Assembly (NCBI GenBank): GCA_964547525.1
Contig: CAZJOD010000057.1
Coordinates: 1-20,079, forward strand
DNA from: CAZJOD01 sp964547525
GTDB taxonomy: Bacteria; Bacillota; Clostridia; JAAYHZ01
Length of the DNA: 20,079 bases
Direction of reading: 5' to 3'
Under the pieces are notes generated by a model. It did no database searches. It was given only the letters and a program-made list of their open reading frames with translations, and was not told where the DNA came from. Shown piece after piece: positions 8,208 through 16,434 of the stretch (its first letter is position 1; each line of letters begins with the position of its first letter). The position numbers were made by a program, and so were the translations under genes.

Positions 8208-8576
8208 ATGCGAAAGCAGCTTATAATCATATTATGTAACGTAGCCGTTCTGGCTGTATCTGTATTAATTTTTCCGGGTATAACCTGTAATTCGGTATCG
8301 GCCGTAGCGGGTATGGGATTAATACTGTGGATTGTAAATTTGATCTTAAAACCGGTGCTATTATTGGTAACACTGCCTTTGAATGTTATATCGTTAGGTA
8401 TAATGGGGCTGATTGTAAATACATGGACTTTACGAATCTCGGCGGGACTGACCAAAGGGTTTGCCTACCCGAATTTTTGGACGGCGTTTTTTACAGCTTT
8501 AATGTTAACTGCGGTACATATATTTTTCATTAACCGCAAGGACATAACAAGAGGAAACCGGTCGTTTGTCCGTTAA
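8208..8576 (+). CDS. Phage-holin-family (YvlD-like) membrane protein
   Basis: This 122-residue protein is almost entirely hydrophobic, with three or four membrane segments (about 5-25, 30-50, 55-80 and 93-112). The motif NLILKPVLLLVTLPLNVISLGIMG fragment NLILKPVLLLVTLPLN is typical of the YvlD/holin-superfamily IV membrane proteins (PF04020). In Bacillus subtilis yvlD belongs to an envelope-related operon; lytic holin activity is not established for this family. I chose the ATG at 8208 because AGGTGA sits a proper distance before it. The GTG at 8196 lies inside that ribosome binding site. It is last in the operon and is followed by a hairpin. Confidence 0.82.
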   Translation: MRKQLIIILCNVAVLAVSVLIFPGITCNSVSAVAGMGLILWIVNLILKPVLLLVTLPLNVISLGIMGLIVNTWTLRISAGLTKGFAYPNFWTAFFTALMLTAVHIFFINRKDITRGNRSFVR

Positions 8577-8604
8577 ATAAAATAAATACGGAAGATGAAT
8601 TATA

Positions 8605-8645
8605 GGGCTCGTTTCATATAACAAATACGCAACGAGCCTATTTAT
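8605..8645. terminator. Hairpin between convergent genes, probable terminator
   Basis: GGCTCGT (8606-8612) pairs perfectly with ACGAGCC (8632-8638), with a 19-nt loop. On the plus strand it is followed by a T-rich stretch (TATTTATATT). It lies between the stop of the holin-like gene and the stop of the opposing acetyltransferase gene, so it may serve both. The T tail is weak and the loop is long. Confidence 0.55.
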
Positions 8646-8646
8646 A

Positions 8647-9468
8647 TTAAAAGGTTAAAAGTCCTTTTTTTTCTAAAAACACCTTTCTGTTTTCGCAACA
8701 ACTGCAATTATGGCAAAGAGACATACCCGGATTGGTATGAAAATACGGATCCAATATATACATCATTTTCGCGGAATCTACTATATACACTGTCGCGTTA
8801 CCGACTTTATACTCATTCATAACATTATTATCAAATAAAATTGAATCAAAAATATCGAATTTTTTACTGCAACCGGGTGTGTATGGCATCAAAGGGACTT
8901 TAATAGTCGAACCGTCATCTTTTTCCACCAGGTATGTTGTATCTTCAGGTAACGAATAAGAAACCTCCAAATATGGAGCCTTAGATAAGTATTCGGCAAC
9001 ATGAATGCTTGAATTCCGTGTATTTTTAACTCCTAATAACAATATTTTTCCTCCTAAAAGAGAAATTTTGTGAAAAGGAGTGTTTTCTTCAAATGCATAA
9101 GTAAAAGGAGAGTGGTGCTCTAAAAGCCAATCGGCTTTCTCTCCCCAAGCGGCGGCGGAATGGGTGGGATGCAAGCTTCTTTTAACATTATCCATTCTCC
9201 AAAATGTATCGGGAATCAAACCGACCGCCGATTTGCATTCGGTTTTTTTAGGATTAAAACCGGTTTGCTTAAAGCAGGAGAGATTTCCCGTATGTGTAGG
9301 CATCAATAGCAAACCTTGGTCGGTTATTATTTCCTGCAATGATTCTATTATCGTAAAAGCGCCTCCTTCTACATGACCGAAAGCGCTTAACGAACTGTGA
9401 ACGGCAAGTATGTCACCTTTTTTTATTCCGCAAGATTTAAATTGATATATGAGTTCTTTCTTATTCAT
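8647..9468 (-). CDS. AAC(3)-family aminoglycoside N-acetyltransferase-like protein
   Basis: The 273-residue protein has the length and motifs of the AAC(3) (antibiotic acetyltransferase) family. Near the N-terminus is GDILAVHSSLSAFGHVEGGA, and in the middle RSLHPTHSAAAWG and HHSPFTYAFEENTPFHK. The family moves an acetyl group from acetyl-CoA to an amine; chromosomal members such as YokD often have unknown substrates, so resistance should not be assumed. The ATG at 9468 follows AGGTG by 6 nt; the GTG at 9477 is part of that ribosome binding site. An oddity is a cysteine cluster near the C-terminus (CHNCSCCENRK), which could bind metal. It converges with the holin-like gene. Confidence 0.85.
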   Translation of the reverse strand: MNKKELIYQFKSCGIKKGDILAVHSSLSAFGHVEGGAFTIIESLQEIITDQGLLLMPTHTGNLSCFKQTGFNPKKTECKSAVGLIPDTFWRMDNVKRSLHPTHSAAAWGEKADWLLEHHSPFTYAFEENTPFHKISLLGGKILLLGVKNTRNSSIHVAEYLSKAPYLEVSYSLPEDTTYLVEKDDGSTIKVPLMPYTPGCSKKFDIFDSILFDNNVMNEYKVGNATVYIVDSAKMMYILDPYFHTNPGMSLCHNCSCCENRKVFLEKKGLLTF

Positions 9469-9499
9469 ATTAATCACCTGATAATTAGAATTTCACATA

Positions 9500-9508
9500 A
9501 TTATAGCA
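9500..9508 (-). promoter_or_regulatory. Extended -10 element for the acetyltransferase gene
   Basis: On the minus strand TGCTATAAT lies about 32 nt before the ATG at 9468. It combines a TGn extension with a perfect TATAAT. The -35 region is poor, which is common for extended -10 promoters. Confidence 0.45.
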
Positions 9509-9564
9509 TAAAGTATATAAATACGATATTTATCTAGAATTTCTTTCACCGCAATAATTCACCG

Positions 9565-9586
9565 GCAATAACACACTTACAGTAAA
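9565..9586 (+). repeat. Direct repeat, copy upstream of the GH38-GH31 operon
   Basis: The pattern GCAATAACwCACTTACwGT with rAA after it is present here and again at 16002-16023, with 19 of 22 bases identical. A partial extra copy (CACCGCAATAATTCACC) lies directly before it. The two copies bracket the glycosidase operon in the same orientation. Confidence 0.5.
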
Positions 9587-9754
9587 TCGGTGTTGAAATT
9601 AATCCGGCTCGGTTTGGATTTTTGGTATCATGGTTATAGCATATTCCGGTTCAATGCTTGTTGTTTATTGAAGTAAAATAAAGTTTTCACAACGGAATAT
9701 AAATTAATTTTTACAAGTTTCTATAAAGCTTTTATCAAACCTGTCATGTCCGTA

Positions 9755-9763
9755 TGGTATAAT
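9755..9763 (+). promoter_or_regulatory. Extended -10 element for the GH38-GH31 operon
   Basis: TGGTATAAT gives a TGn extension and a perfect TATAAT about 68 nt before the GH38 start. No good -35 hexamer is present 17 nt upstream. A second TATAAT at 9788-9793 is an alternative. Confidence 0.5.
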
Positions 9764-9830
9764 CATAGCAAAATTATGAAAAATAATTATAATCCCGGAT
9801 CTTTTTCACCGGAGGAAAGGACGGCACATT

Positions 9831-12800
9831 ATGCCTAAACCTAGAGATTATAACAGTGGCAGAGTTATCCGATATTATCGTGCATGCATTAATGATAATA
9901 TATATATAAAAGTCAAATCATTGGATGTTACTTGTTATTGGAGTAAAGAGCCCATACATTGGGAGGACAGACTGACCGGTAAAGAAATTAAATTATCAGT
10001 CGGTGATCCTTGGGGGACTTGGTATGAATGTGCGTGGTTTAAATTTACCACCGACTTGAGCCGGGTGCCAAAAACGGCGGGATTGGCTGTAATAATAGAT
10101 ATAGAAGGAGAATTACTTATTGTTGATAACGCAGGATCTCCAATAAGGAGTTTAACTTCGGTGGGATGCCGTACTCCTAAGATTGAGTATGTGTTAGAAA
10201 AAAATTTCATAAATTCGGATATGTTGGAGTTATGGGCCGATGCAGGCAGTAATGATTTGTTTCGTAAACAAGATAAAGTGGCTAAAATAAAGAGAGCCGA
10301 TCTGGTTATGGTAAATGATAAAGCAAAGACATTATACTATAATAATATGATAGTAGAAAATTTATTGGAAATTTTACCGCAAGACAGCGCGCGTTATGCA
10401 CAGTTGAAAAAAGCTTATTTGGATAGTGCTCATATGGTGGTGGATAGGGGATATGAAGCGTTTGACGATGCACTCAAAATTCTAGAAAAGCAGTTATCTA
10501 TGAAAAACGGAGACTATCCTCTGAAAATTTCGGCCGTAGGACACGGTCATCTGGATTTGGCGTGGTTATGGCCGCAACGAGAAGCTGTAAGGAAAGCGGC
10601 TAGGACTTTATCATCTGCGGTATACCTGACAAAAAAATATCCCGGGTATGTGTTTGGAGTGAGCCAACCGCAAATGCTTCAATGGATGAAAACCGGATAC
10701 CCAAAACTGTATGATGAAATAAAAGAAGCTGTTAGTGAAGGGCGAATCGAACCGCAAGGAGCCATGTGGGTGGAAGCCGATACTAATATTCCATGCGGAG
10801 AGGCTTTGATCAGACAAATATATTACGGTCAAAAATTCATGAAAGATGAATTCGATATAAAAATGAATTATTTGTGGTTACCGGATGTTTTCGGTTATAC
10901 CGCAGCATTGCCGCAGATACTTAAAAAAAGCGGTGTCGATTATTTTTTCACTCAAAAGATATCTTGGAATTCAATTAATAAATTTCCACACCAATCTTTC
11001 ATTTGGGAGGGTTTGGACACAAGCCGTGTGTTGTCACACTTTTTCCCGGAAAACAGTTATAACGGGGCCGCTTTACCAAAGTCCGCACAAAATGTGGAAA
11101 GAAACTATATAGATAAAGATATATCCGAATCGGCGCTAATGGTGTTTGGTGACGGGGATGGAGGAGGAGGGCCCGGGGAGTCTCATATAGAATGTATAAA
11201 GAGAATGAAAAATTTACTTGGTATTCCTCCTGTCAAATTTAACACGGTAGCCGATTTTATAAAAGAATGGGAGAAGGATGCCGACAAATTTTCGGTTTGG
11301 AAAGGTGAATTGTATTTGGAGTTTCACCACGGGACATATACAACAGTTGGAAATAGTAAAAGATATAATAGAAAAACTGAAATCGCACTCAGAGATATGG
11401 AAATAAAACATACTTTGGCGCATTACTTCGGATTAATAAAATATCCTGCATCGTTGACCGATGAGTTATGGAAAGAAACCTTGTTTTATCAATTTCATGA
11501 CGTTGTTCCGGGTTCGTCTATAAAAAGAGTTTATGACGAATCTTGGCAAGGTTATGAAAAAATGCTTGATAAAATGCATAAAGCCGATCTTCGGTTTTTA
11601 AATTCGTTAAAAAGCTTTGTAAACATAAATGAGCAACAAACATTGGTAATGAACAGTTTGTCATGGACAAGGGAAGAATATATACCTGTAGGTGAAAAGT
11701 ATATAAAAGCTGTTGTGCCTTCAATGGGCTATATGGTTGTAAATAACCTGCAAGCGAAAGAAATATCTGTAAATGAGATGACTTGCACCGACAACCTCAT
11801 AAGTAACGGAAGGTTATCGGTAGAATTTGATGAGGAAGGTTCCATATGTAGTGTGACTGATTTATTATTCGGTTCCGAACTCATCCCGATCGGACAAAAG
11901 GGGAACGATTTGCATGTATATCGTGATATCGGTGACGCTTGGGACTTTATTCCGTCATATCGTGAATTTGAACCCGGAAAACCCGAATTGGTGAGTAAAA
12001 GGTTTTTTATGGACGGTTTGTCCGCATGTGGTGAATTTGAGTATAAATATAACAGCTCGTATATAAAACAAAAGGTATCGTTGCAAAAAGACGATTTACT
12101 TATCAGGTTTGACACCTTTGTCGACTGGAGGGATAAAGAAACAATGCTAAGAACATCATTTCAACATGATATTTGCGCATCGGACGTTGTTTGTGACATC
12201 CAGTTCGGTAATGTTCGACGACCTCTTACAAATAATACTACATGGGAAATGGCTAAAGATGAAATACCGGCACACAAATGGATCGATATATCCGACGGTG
12301 AAACCGGCTTGGCATTGATAACCGATAGCAAATACGGTTATTGTGCAAAAGATAATCGTTTGGAATTAAATTTAATAAGAAGTGCCGAATACGGAGGATG
12401 TAAATTTATGTATGGTGACACTCCCAAAGGAGAATATAACCATGACTTTACCGATCAATGCACCCATACCTTTTCATACGCGTTATATTGGCACAAAGGA
12501 GATTACAAAAATGCCGATGTGATAAAAAAAGCATATGAATACAATATTCCTTTGAGTATCTATAAAGGAACAAGTGATAATAACAACCAAAACAGCGCGG
12601 GTATTAATGAAAAAAGATCTTTTTTTGAGATTGACCGAGACGGTGTAATTATTGAAACGGTTAAAAACGCATATGATGATATGGGTATTATAATCAGATT
12701 GTATGAATATAAAGGACAGCGTACACAGTGCAGGCTTAAAATAAATTTCAGTTTCGGCGATATTTATGAGACCGACTTGCAAGAGAACGTCATCAATAAA

Positions 12801-12863
12801 ATTAAAACAGAACAGCTTACGTTTAATCCGTTTGAGATAAGGACATTTAAAATAACACGATGA
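9831..12863 (+). CDS. GH38 alpha-mannosidase
   Basis: This 1010-residue protein has the layout of Ams1-like family 38 glycoside hydrolases. Residues 1-220 form an N-terminal beta domain. The catalytic domain spans about 230-500, a helical bundle with FHDVVPGSSI spans about 505-610, and C-terminal beta-sandwich domains run to the end. GHGHLDLAWLW supplies zinc ligands His240 and Asp242. WLPDVFGY supplies the nucleophile Asp352, also a zinc ligand. FHHGTYTT (His499/His500) supplies the last ligand. The family cleaves terminal alpha-mannose with retention. There is no signal peptide, so it acts in the cytoplasm, probably on imported manno-oligosaccharides or N-glycan fragments. GGAGGAAAGGA precedes the ATG. 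GH31 follows after 49 nt, so the two share a transcript. Exact linkage preference cannot be read from sequence. Confidence 0.93.
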   Translation: MPKPRDYNSGRVIRYYRACINDNIYIKVKSLDVTCYWSKEPIHWEDRLTGKEIKLSVGDPWGTWYECAWFKFTTDLSRVPKTAGLAVIIDIEGELLIVDNAGSPIRSLTSVGCRTPKIEYVLEKNFINSDMLELWADAGSNDLFRKQDKVAKIKRADLVMVNDKAKTLYYNNMIVENLLEILPQDSARYAQLKKAYLDSAHMVVDRGYEAFDDALKILEKQLSMKNGDYPLKISAVGHGHLDLAWLWPQREAVRKAARTLSSAVYLTKKYPGYVFGVSQPQMLQWMKTGYPKLYDEIKEAVSEGRIEPQGAMWVEADTNIPCGEALIRQIYYGQKFMKDEFDIKMNYLWLPDVFGYTAALPQILKKSGVDYFFTQKISWNSINKFPHQSFIWEGLDTSRVLSHFFPENSYNGAALPKSAQNVERNYIDKDISESALMVFGDGDGGGGPGESHIECIKRMKNLLGIPPVKFNTVADFIKEWEKDADKFSVWKGELYLEFHHGTYTTVGNSKRYNRKTEIALRDMEIKHTLAHYFGLIKYPASLTDELWKETLFYQFHDVVPGSSIKRVYDESWQGYEKMLDKMHKADLRFLNSLKSFVNINEQQTLVMNSLSWTREEYIPVGEKYIKAVVPSMGYMVVNNLQAKEISVNEMTCTDNLISNGRLSVEFDEEGSICSVTDLLFGSELIPIGQKGNDLHVYRDIGDAWDFIPSYREFEPGKPELVSKRFFMDGLSACGEFEYKYNSSYIKQKVSLQKDDLLIRFDTFVDWRDKETMLRTSFQHDICASDVVCDIQFGNVRRPLTNNTTWEMAKDEIPAHKWIDISDGETGLALITDSKYGYCAKDNRLELNLIRSAEYGGCKFMYGDTPKGEYNHDFTDQCTHTFSYALYWHKGDYKNADVIKKAYEYNIPLSIYKGTSDNNNQNSAGINEKRSFFEIDRDGVIIETVKNAYDDMGIIIRLYEYKGQRTQCRLKINFSFGDIYETDLQENVINKIKTEQLTFNPFEIRTFKITR

Positions 12864-12912
12864 GCTAATATTTATGGTTTGTATGAAACCGGACATTAAC
12901 AGGGGGTTTTTT

Positions 12913-15900
12913 ATGAAATTGGACACTATTGTAAACAGTTATGTTAAAGAAAATACTTTAACTTTAGATACAAAAACAAAGAAGATTATTTTTGGTTTTG
13001 TTGAACATGACATTATACGTGTTAAAATATGCGGTGATATGAGCATAAAAACAACAGCGCCTGTCATACTGCAAAAAGAACCCTCATATATAGCTTTCGA
13101 TTTGATAGACCAATCGGATTGTTTGATTATGAAATCCGAAAAAACATCCGTCCATATTAATGTTAAAGCTTTCGGTTTTAAGGTTTTTGATGATAATTCC
13201 ACGCTTTTATTTTCTACGGTTGAATACGATCCCATAAAATATTCCGAAAGAGAAATTGTGTTGTCACTTATATTGAATCGCGGCGAAAATATATACGGAT
13301 TAGGTCAAGACCCTATGGCGAACCTAAACCAGAGAGATAAAGAAAGAAGAATGTGGAACTCCACCGATAAAAAGAGGAAAAGTGGTAATAGTTCCATACC
13401 GTTTTACACCTCCAGTTGCGGGTACGGGTTGTTTTTAAATTCTCCTCGTCCCTCACGATTTGCGATAGGAAAGGCCGTTTTAGCCGAAAGACCGGAGACA
13501 AGAACGGACGAATTGGGATTGGATAGAAATCCTTATCCTTGGTCATGGGAAGAACCTAACCCATATAATGATCCGGATGATATTTCTATCATATTGGATT
13601 CCGATTGCTTCGATGTTTTTTTCATATGCCGGAAGGCACCCGATGCCATACAAAAAGGTTATGCGGACCTGACCGGACATGCACCTATGCCGCCTTTATG
13701 GGCGTACGGATTTATACAATGCAAAAACAGATACAGAAGTATGGAAGAATTGATCATGATAGCAAAAAAATATAGGGAAAAGAAAGTACCTTTGGATTGC
13801 TTGGTTATCGATTGGTTGTGGTTTAAAGAATTCGGCGATTTCGAATGGGATGATCAATATTGGCCGGACCCGGATGAAGGTATAAAAGAGCTTAACAAAC
13901 TTGGGATTAAAGTTATGTCGGCACAACATCCCTTTATAGATCGAGAAGCGCTAAAATTTGAACAATTGAAAGATGAAGGATTTTTAAATGTCGTTCCGGA
14001 TCATGCGCGACCGACATATGACTTTTCAAATCCAAAAGCACAAAAATATTTTTGGGACGTTTTAGTGAAAAAATTATATGAATCGGGTATCAGAGGATAT
14101 TGGACCGATATGGGGGAACTTGAGGATCATTACCCCGGTACAAAGAGTTTTTCCGGAGAACGTGAAGATGTACATAATATTTATTCCAACTTATGGAGTG
14201 AAGCTATTTACAAGGGTCAAAGACGTGACTTCAATGAGAGGGTTTTCATATTATCAAGGGCTGTATACGCCGGTATTCAAAAATACGGTGTTACATTATG
14301 GTCAAATGATATTTCGGCGTCTTGGGAGGTGTTAAAAGATCAAGTGGTATTAGGCCAAACGGTAGCTTTATCGGGACAACAATATTGGTGCACGGATATA
14401 GGAGGTTTCATAACCAAAAGGGAATTTACTCCGGAGCTTTATATAAGATGGTTTCAATGGGGTGTGTTTTGTCCGATTTTCAGAACTCACGGAACAAGGC
14501 CGGATAACGAAATATGGTCGTTTGGAAAACCGGCCGAAGAAATTTTGTCGAATTTTGTCAAATTACGATATAAACTTATCACTTACATATACAGTTGCGC
14601 AAGAAAAGTTACAAAAGACGGAAAACCTATTATGAGAGCAATGTATATGGATTTTCCGGATGACCCCGAAGCGGTTTTACAAGAAAGTCAATATATGTTC
14701 GGACCTTCTTTTTTAGTAGCTCCTGTCACTGAAAAAGGTGCTCGCAGCAGAAAAGTTTATTTACCGGAAGGTATTTGGTACAATTTTTGGACTAACGAAA
14801 AAATAATCGGGGGTCAATATATAGATGAATCCGCTCCTCTTTATAAAATACCTCTTTTTGTTAAAGCAGGTGCGATCATTCCTACGGTAGAACCGGGAAC
14901 TAATACCGGTGATTCGGACAAAGGTGAAATAAACCTATATTTGTATCCGGGTGACGAAGGTTGTTTCGATCTATATGAAGATGACGGAAATACATATGAT
15001 TACGAAAAAGGGATATACGGCTTGACAAGAATAGTAATGGATAAAGAAGGTGATATTCAAACAGAAATATTACACTCCGCCGGTAATTATCCGTTACAAG
15101 ACCGTAAACTTGTAAAAGTTTATCCTGTTTCTAAACCGGTTGATAGCGTTGTGTTTAATGTAGACGCCGATATGGACGATGCAGGTTTATGTCATATACA
15201 AGCTACCGTAGAAAATAACACGGGTTGTGAAGTATCGGTGAAAGCTCAATTATTACCTGTGGAAGGTTTTGAAGGTTGTCTTTCGGATAGCTATACTTTC
15301 TCGGGAAAAGGACTTCATGTTTTTCGAGTTGTATTAAAACCGAGTTCCGATCTTTTACCTTTATTGTTCCATGGCACTGTTAGATTTGAAGCAGATTACG
15401 AAAACCAAAAAAATATCGAAGAAAAACAATTTACATTCGGAAGCGGTTTTGCAAGTCGTTTTGAGCTTATAGGTGATTTTATATATGACGATTCTTACGG
15501 TATAGACACGCCGACACCCGTAGAAAACGACCCTGATAAACCGTATTATACATTTAACGGTAAACAATACTCCAGGTACAGAAGAAAAGATTATGAGTTT
15601 AACTGTATGGGATACGTGTATTGCTGGAAAGAAAAGATAGAGGACGGCCCGCGACCGGTATCTTATGCAAAGTGTAAAGTATACTCGGATAACGACAAAA
15701 TCGTAAGAATTGAATGTTCCGGTGACCAAGCTTTGAAGATATTTTTAAACGGTCAAGAAATATTTAAAAGAAATACTTCTGTTATACGGCAAATAATACC
15801 CGGTTCGTTCAAACTAAATAAAGGTTATAACGATGTATTGATAAAGGTTGCACAAAACCATCCTAAACCGTTCAGTGGACGTGAGCTTGGGTTTAATTTC

Positions 15901-15954
15901 CGTTTTGTCGACGAGGAGGGTGAAATTTTAGAGGATTTGCTGTACCGACCGTAA
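12913..15954 (+). CDS. GH31 alpha-glycosidase with extra C-terminal domain
   Basis: The 1013-residue protein is a family 31 glycoside hydrolase. An N-terminal beta-sandwich (about 1-240) precedes the TIM-barrel catalytic domain (about 255-600). The barrel contains VIDWLWFKEFGDFEWD, nucleophile Asp399 in GYWTDMGE, acid/base Asp466 in WSNDISASWE, and FRTHG (Arg524, His526). Beta domains (about 610-730) follow. Another 280 residues form an uncommon C-terminal extension whose last part (ALKIFLNGQEIF, GYNDVLIKVAQ) resembles a jelly-roll sugar-binding module. I chose the ATG at 12913 because AGGGGG lies 6 nt before it; the ATG at 12874 lacks a site. There is no signal peptide. Family members cleave alpha-glucosides, alpha-xylosides or alpha-galactosides, and I cannot decide between them. 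Pairing with a GH38 suggests sequential trimming of a mixed glycan. Confidence 0.92.
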   Translation: MKLDTIVNSYVKENTLTLDTKTKKIIFGFVEHDIIRVKICGDMSIKTTAPVILQKEPSYIAFDLIDQSDCLIMKSEKTSVHINVKAFGFKVFDDNSTLLFSTVEYDPIKYSEREIVLSLILNRGENIYGLGQDPMANLNQRDKERRMWNSTDKKRKSGNSSIPFYTSSCGYGLFLNSPRPSRFAIGKAVLAERPETRTDELGLDRNPYPWSWEEPNPYNDPDDISIILDSDCFDVFFICRKAPDAIQKGYADLTGHAPMPPLWAYGFIQCKNRYRSMEELIMIAKKYREKKVPLDCLVIDWLWFKEFGDFEWDDQYWPDPDEGIKELNKLGIKVMSAQHPFIDREALKFEQLKDEGFLNVVPDHARPTYDFSNPKAQKYFWDVLVKKLYESGIRGYWTDMGELEDHYPGTKSFSGEREDVHNIYSNLWSEAIYKGQRRDFNERVFILSRAVYAGIQKYGVTLWSNDISASWEVLKDQVVLGQTVALSGQQYWCTDIGGFITKREFTPELYIRWFQWGVFCPIFRTHGTRPDNEIWSFGKPAEEILSNFVKLRYKLITYIYSCARKVTKDGKPIMRAMYMDFPDDPEAVLQESQYMFGPSFLVAPVTEKGARSRKVYLPEGIWYNFWTNEKIIGGQYIDESAPLYKIPLFVKAGAIIPTVEPGTNTGDSDKGEINLYLYPGDEGCFDLYEDDGNTYDYEKGIYGLTRIVMDKEGDIQTEILHSAGNYPLQDRKLVKVYPVSKPVDSVVFNVDADMDDAGLCHIQATVENNTGCEVSVKAQLLPVEGFEGCLSDSYTFSGKGLHVFRVVLKPSSDLLPLLFHGTVRFEADYENQKNIEEKQFTFGSGFASRFELIGDFIYDDSYGIDTPTPVENDPDKPYYTFNGKQYSRYRRKDYEFNCMGYVYCWKEKIEDGPRPVSYAKCKVYSDNDKIVRIECSGDQALKIFLNGQEIFKRNTSVIRQIIPGSFKLNKGYNDVLIKVAQNHPKPFSGRELGFNFRFVDEEGEILEDLLYRP

Positions 15955-16001
15955 TTTATATGAATAAAAACCTTATTTTATAATCCACTTTTTATTTCAC
16001 T

Positions 16002-16023
16002 GCAATAACTCACTTACTGTGAA
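16002..16023 (+). repeat. Direct repeat, copy downstream of the GH38-GH31 operon
   Basis: This is the second copy of the element at 9565-9586, starting 48 nt after the GH31 stop. The differences are two A/T changes and one A/G change. TTCAC just before it and GTGAA at its end could form a short stem. Confidence 0.5.
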
Positions 16024-16096
16024 CCACAGAACAGGGTTCGTTTATTTAACAATGAAATTACTTTTATAATTTACTTTATTATAAGAGTTTTTTTAT

Positions 16097-16125
16097 TTGA
16101 TAGAATTAATTCTTTCTGATATAAT
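16097..16125 (+). promoter_or_regulatory. Sigma-A-type promoter 310 bp upstream of the YkuK-like gene
   Basis: TTGATA (16097-16102) and a perfect TATAAT (16120-16125) are separated by 17 nt. Transcription would begin near 16132 and give a leader of about 300 nt if it reads into the YkuK-like gene. Confidence 0.65.
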
Positions 16126-16215
16126 GTGAGAAGTTTCAACAACTGAACATACAGGCTTAACGACAAACATAAATAAAGTTAAAAAACTTAAATTGTTTCA
16201 TTATTTCGTTTAATT

Positions 16216-16232
16216 ACAAATAAGATATTTGT
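16216..16232 (+). repeat. Inverted repeat 1 in the long leader
   Basis: ACAAATA and TATTTGT pair perfectly around a 3-nt AGA loop. All but two pairs are A-T, so as a hairpin it would be weak. Confidence 0.4.
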
Positions 16233-16243
16233 ACATATATTTT

Positions 16244-16264
16244 ACAATATTTATATTATATTGT
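16244..16264 (+). repeat. Inverted repeat 2 in the long leader
   Basis: ACAATAT and ATATTGT pair perfectly around a 7-nt loop. It lies 11 bp after the first inverted repeat. Confidence 0.4.
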
Positions 16265-16367
16265 TTATATTATGTATTTATATATAAAAACTAAATTTTA
16301 TTAATATTGATATAATAAATATAATACCTAATGTTTTATAAAAAATATTAAACTAACGAAGCACAGG

Positions 16368-16389
16368 GTAATATATTATAACATATTAC
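16368..16389 (+). repeat. Inverted repeat 3, close to the YkuK-like gene
   Basis: GTAATAT and ATATTAC pair perfectly around 8 nt, 45 bp before the gene start. The 22-bp spacing would suit a dimeric regulator, but AT-richness makes chance matches likely. Confidence 0.4.
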
Positions 16390-16434
16390 GATAAACGAAT
16401 TTTGGTTTTAATATAAGTGAAAAGAGGTGATATG

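Larger units (their letters stand above)
9469..9830. other. Divergent intergenic region between the acetyltransferase and the glycosidase operon
   Basis: These 362 bp contain no gene. They hold candidate extended -10 elements on both strands and one copy of a short direct repeat (9565-9586). CACCG (9559-9563) and CGGTG (9588-9592) could pair across that repeat. No known riboswitch or clear catabolite-repressor site was recognised. Confidence 0.6.
15955..16434. other. 480-bp AT-rich intergenic region with a promoter and three inverted repeats
   Basis: No open frame with a ribosome binding site is visible. The left end carries the second copy of the direct repeat (16002-16023). A good promoter is at 16097-16125. 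Three perfect 7-bp inverted repeats follow. This could be a long leader of the YkuK-like gene or contain a small RNA. There is no clear terminator for the GH31 gene. Confidence 0.6.

Noticed and set aside
9469..9477. GTG at 9477 as the start of the AAC(3)-like protein
   Set aside because: It overlaps the AGGTG ribosome binding site; the ATG at 9468 is correctly spaced.
12874..12912. ATG at 12874 as the start of the GH31 enzyme
   Set aside because: It has no ribosome binding site, whereas AGGGGG lies 6 nt before the ATG at 12913, and the extra residues do not look like part of the family.
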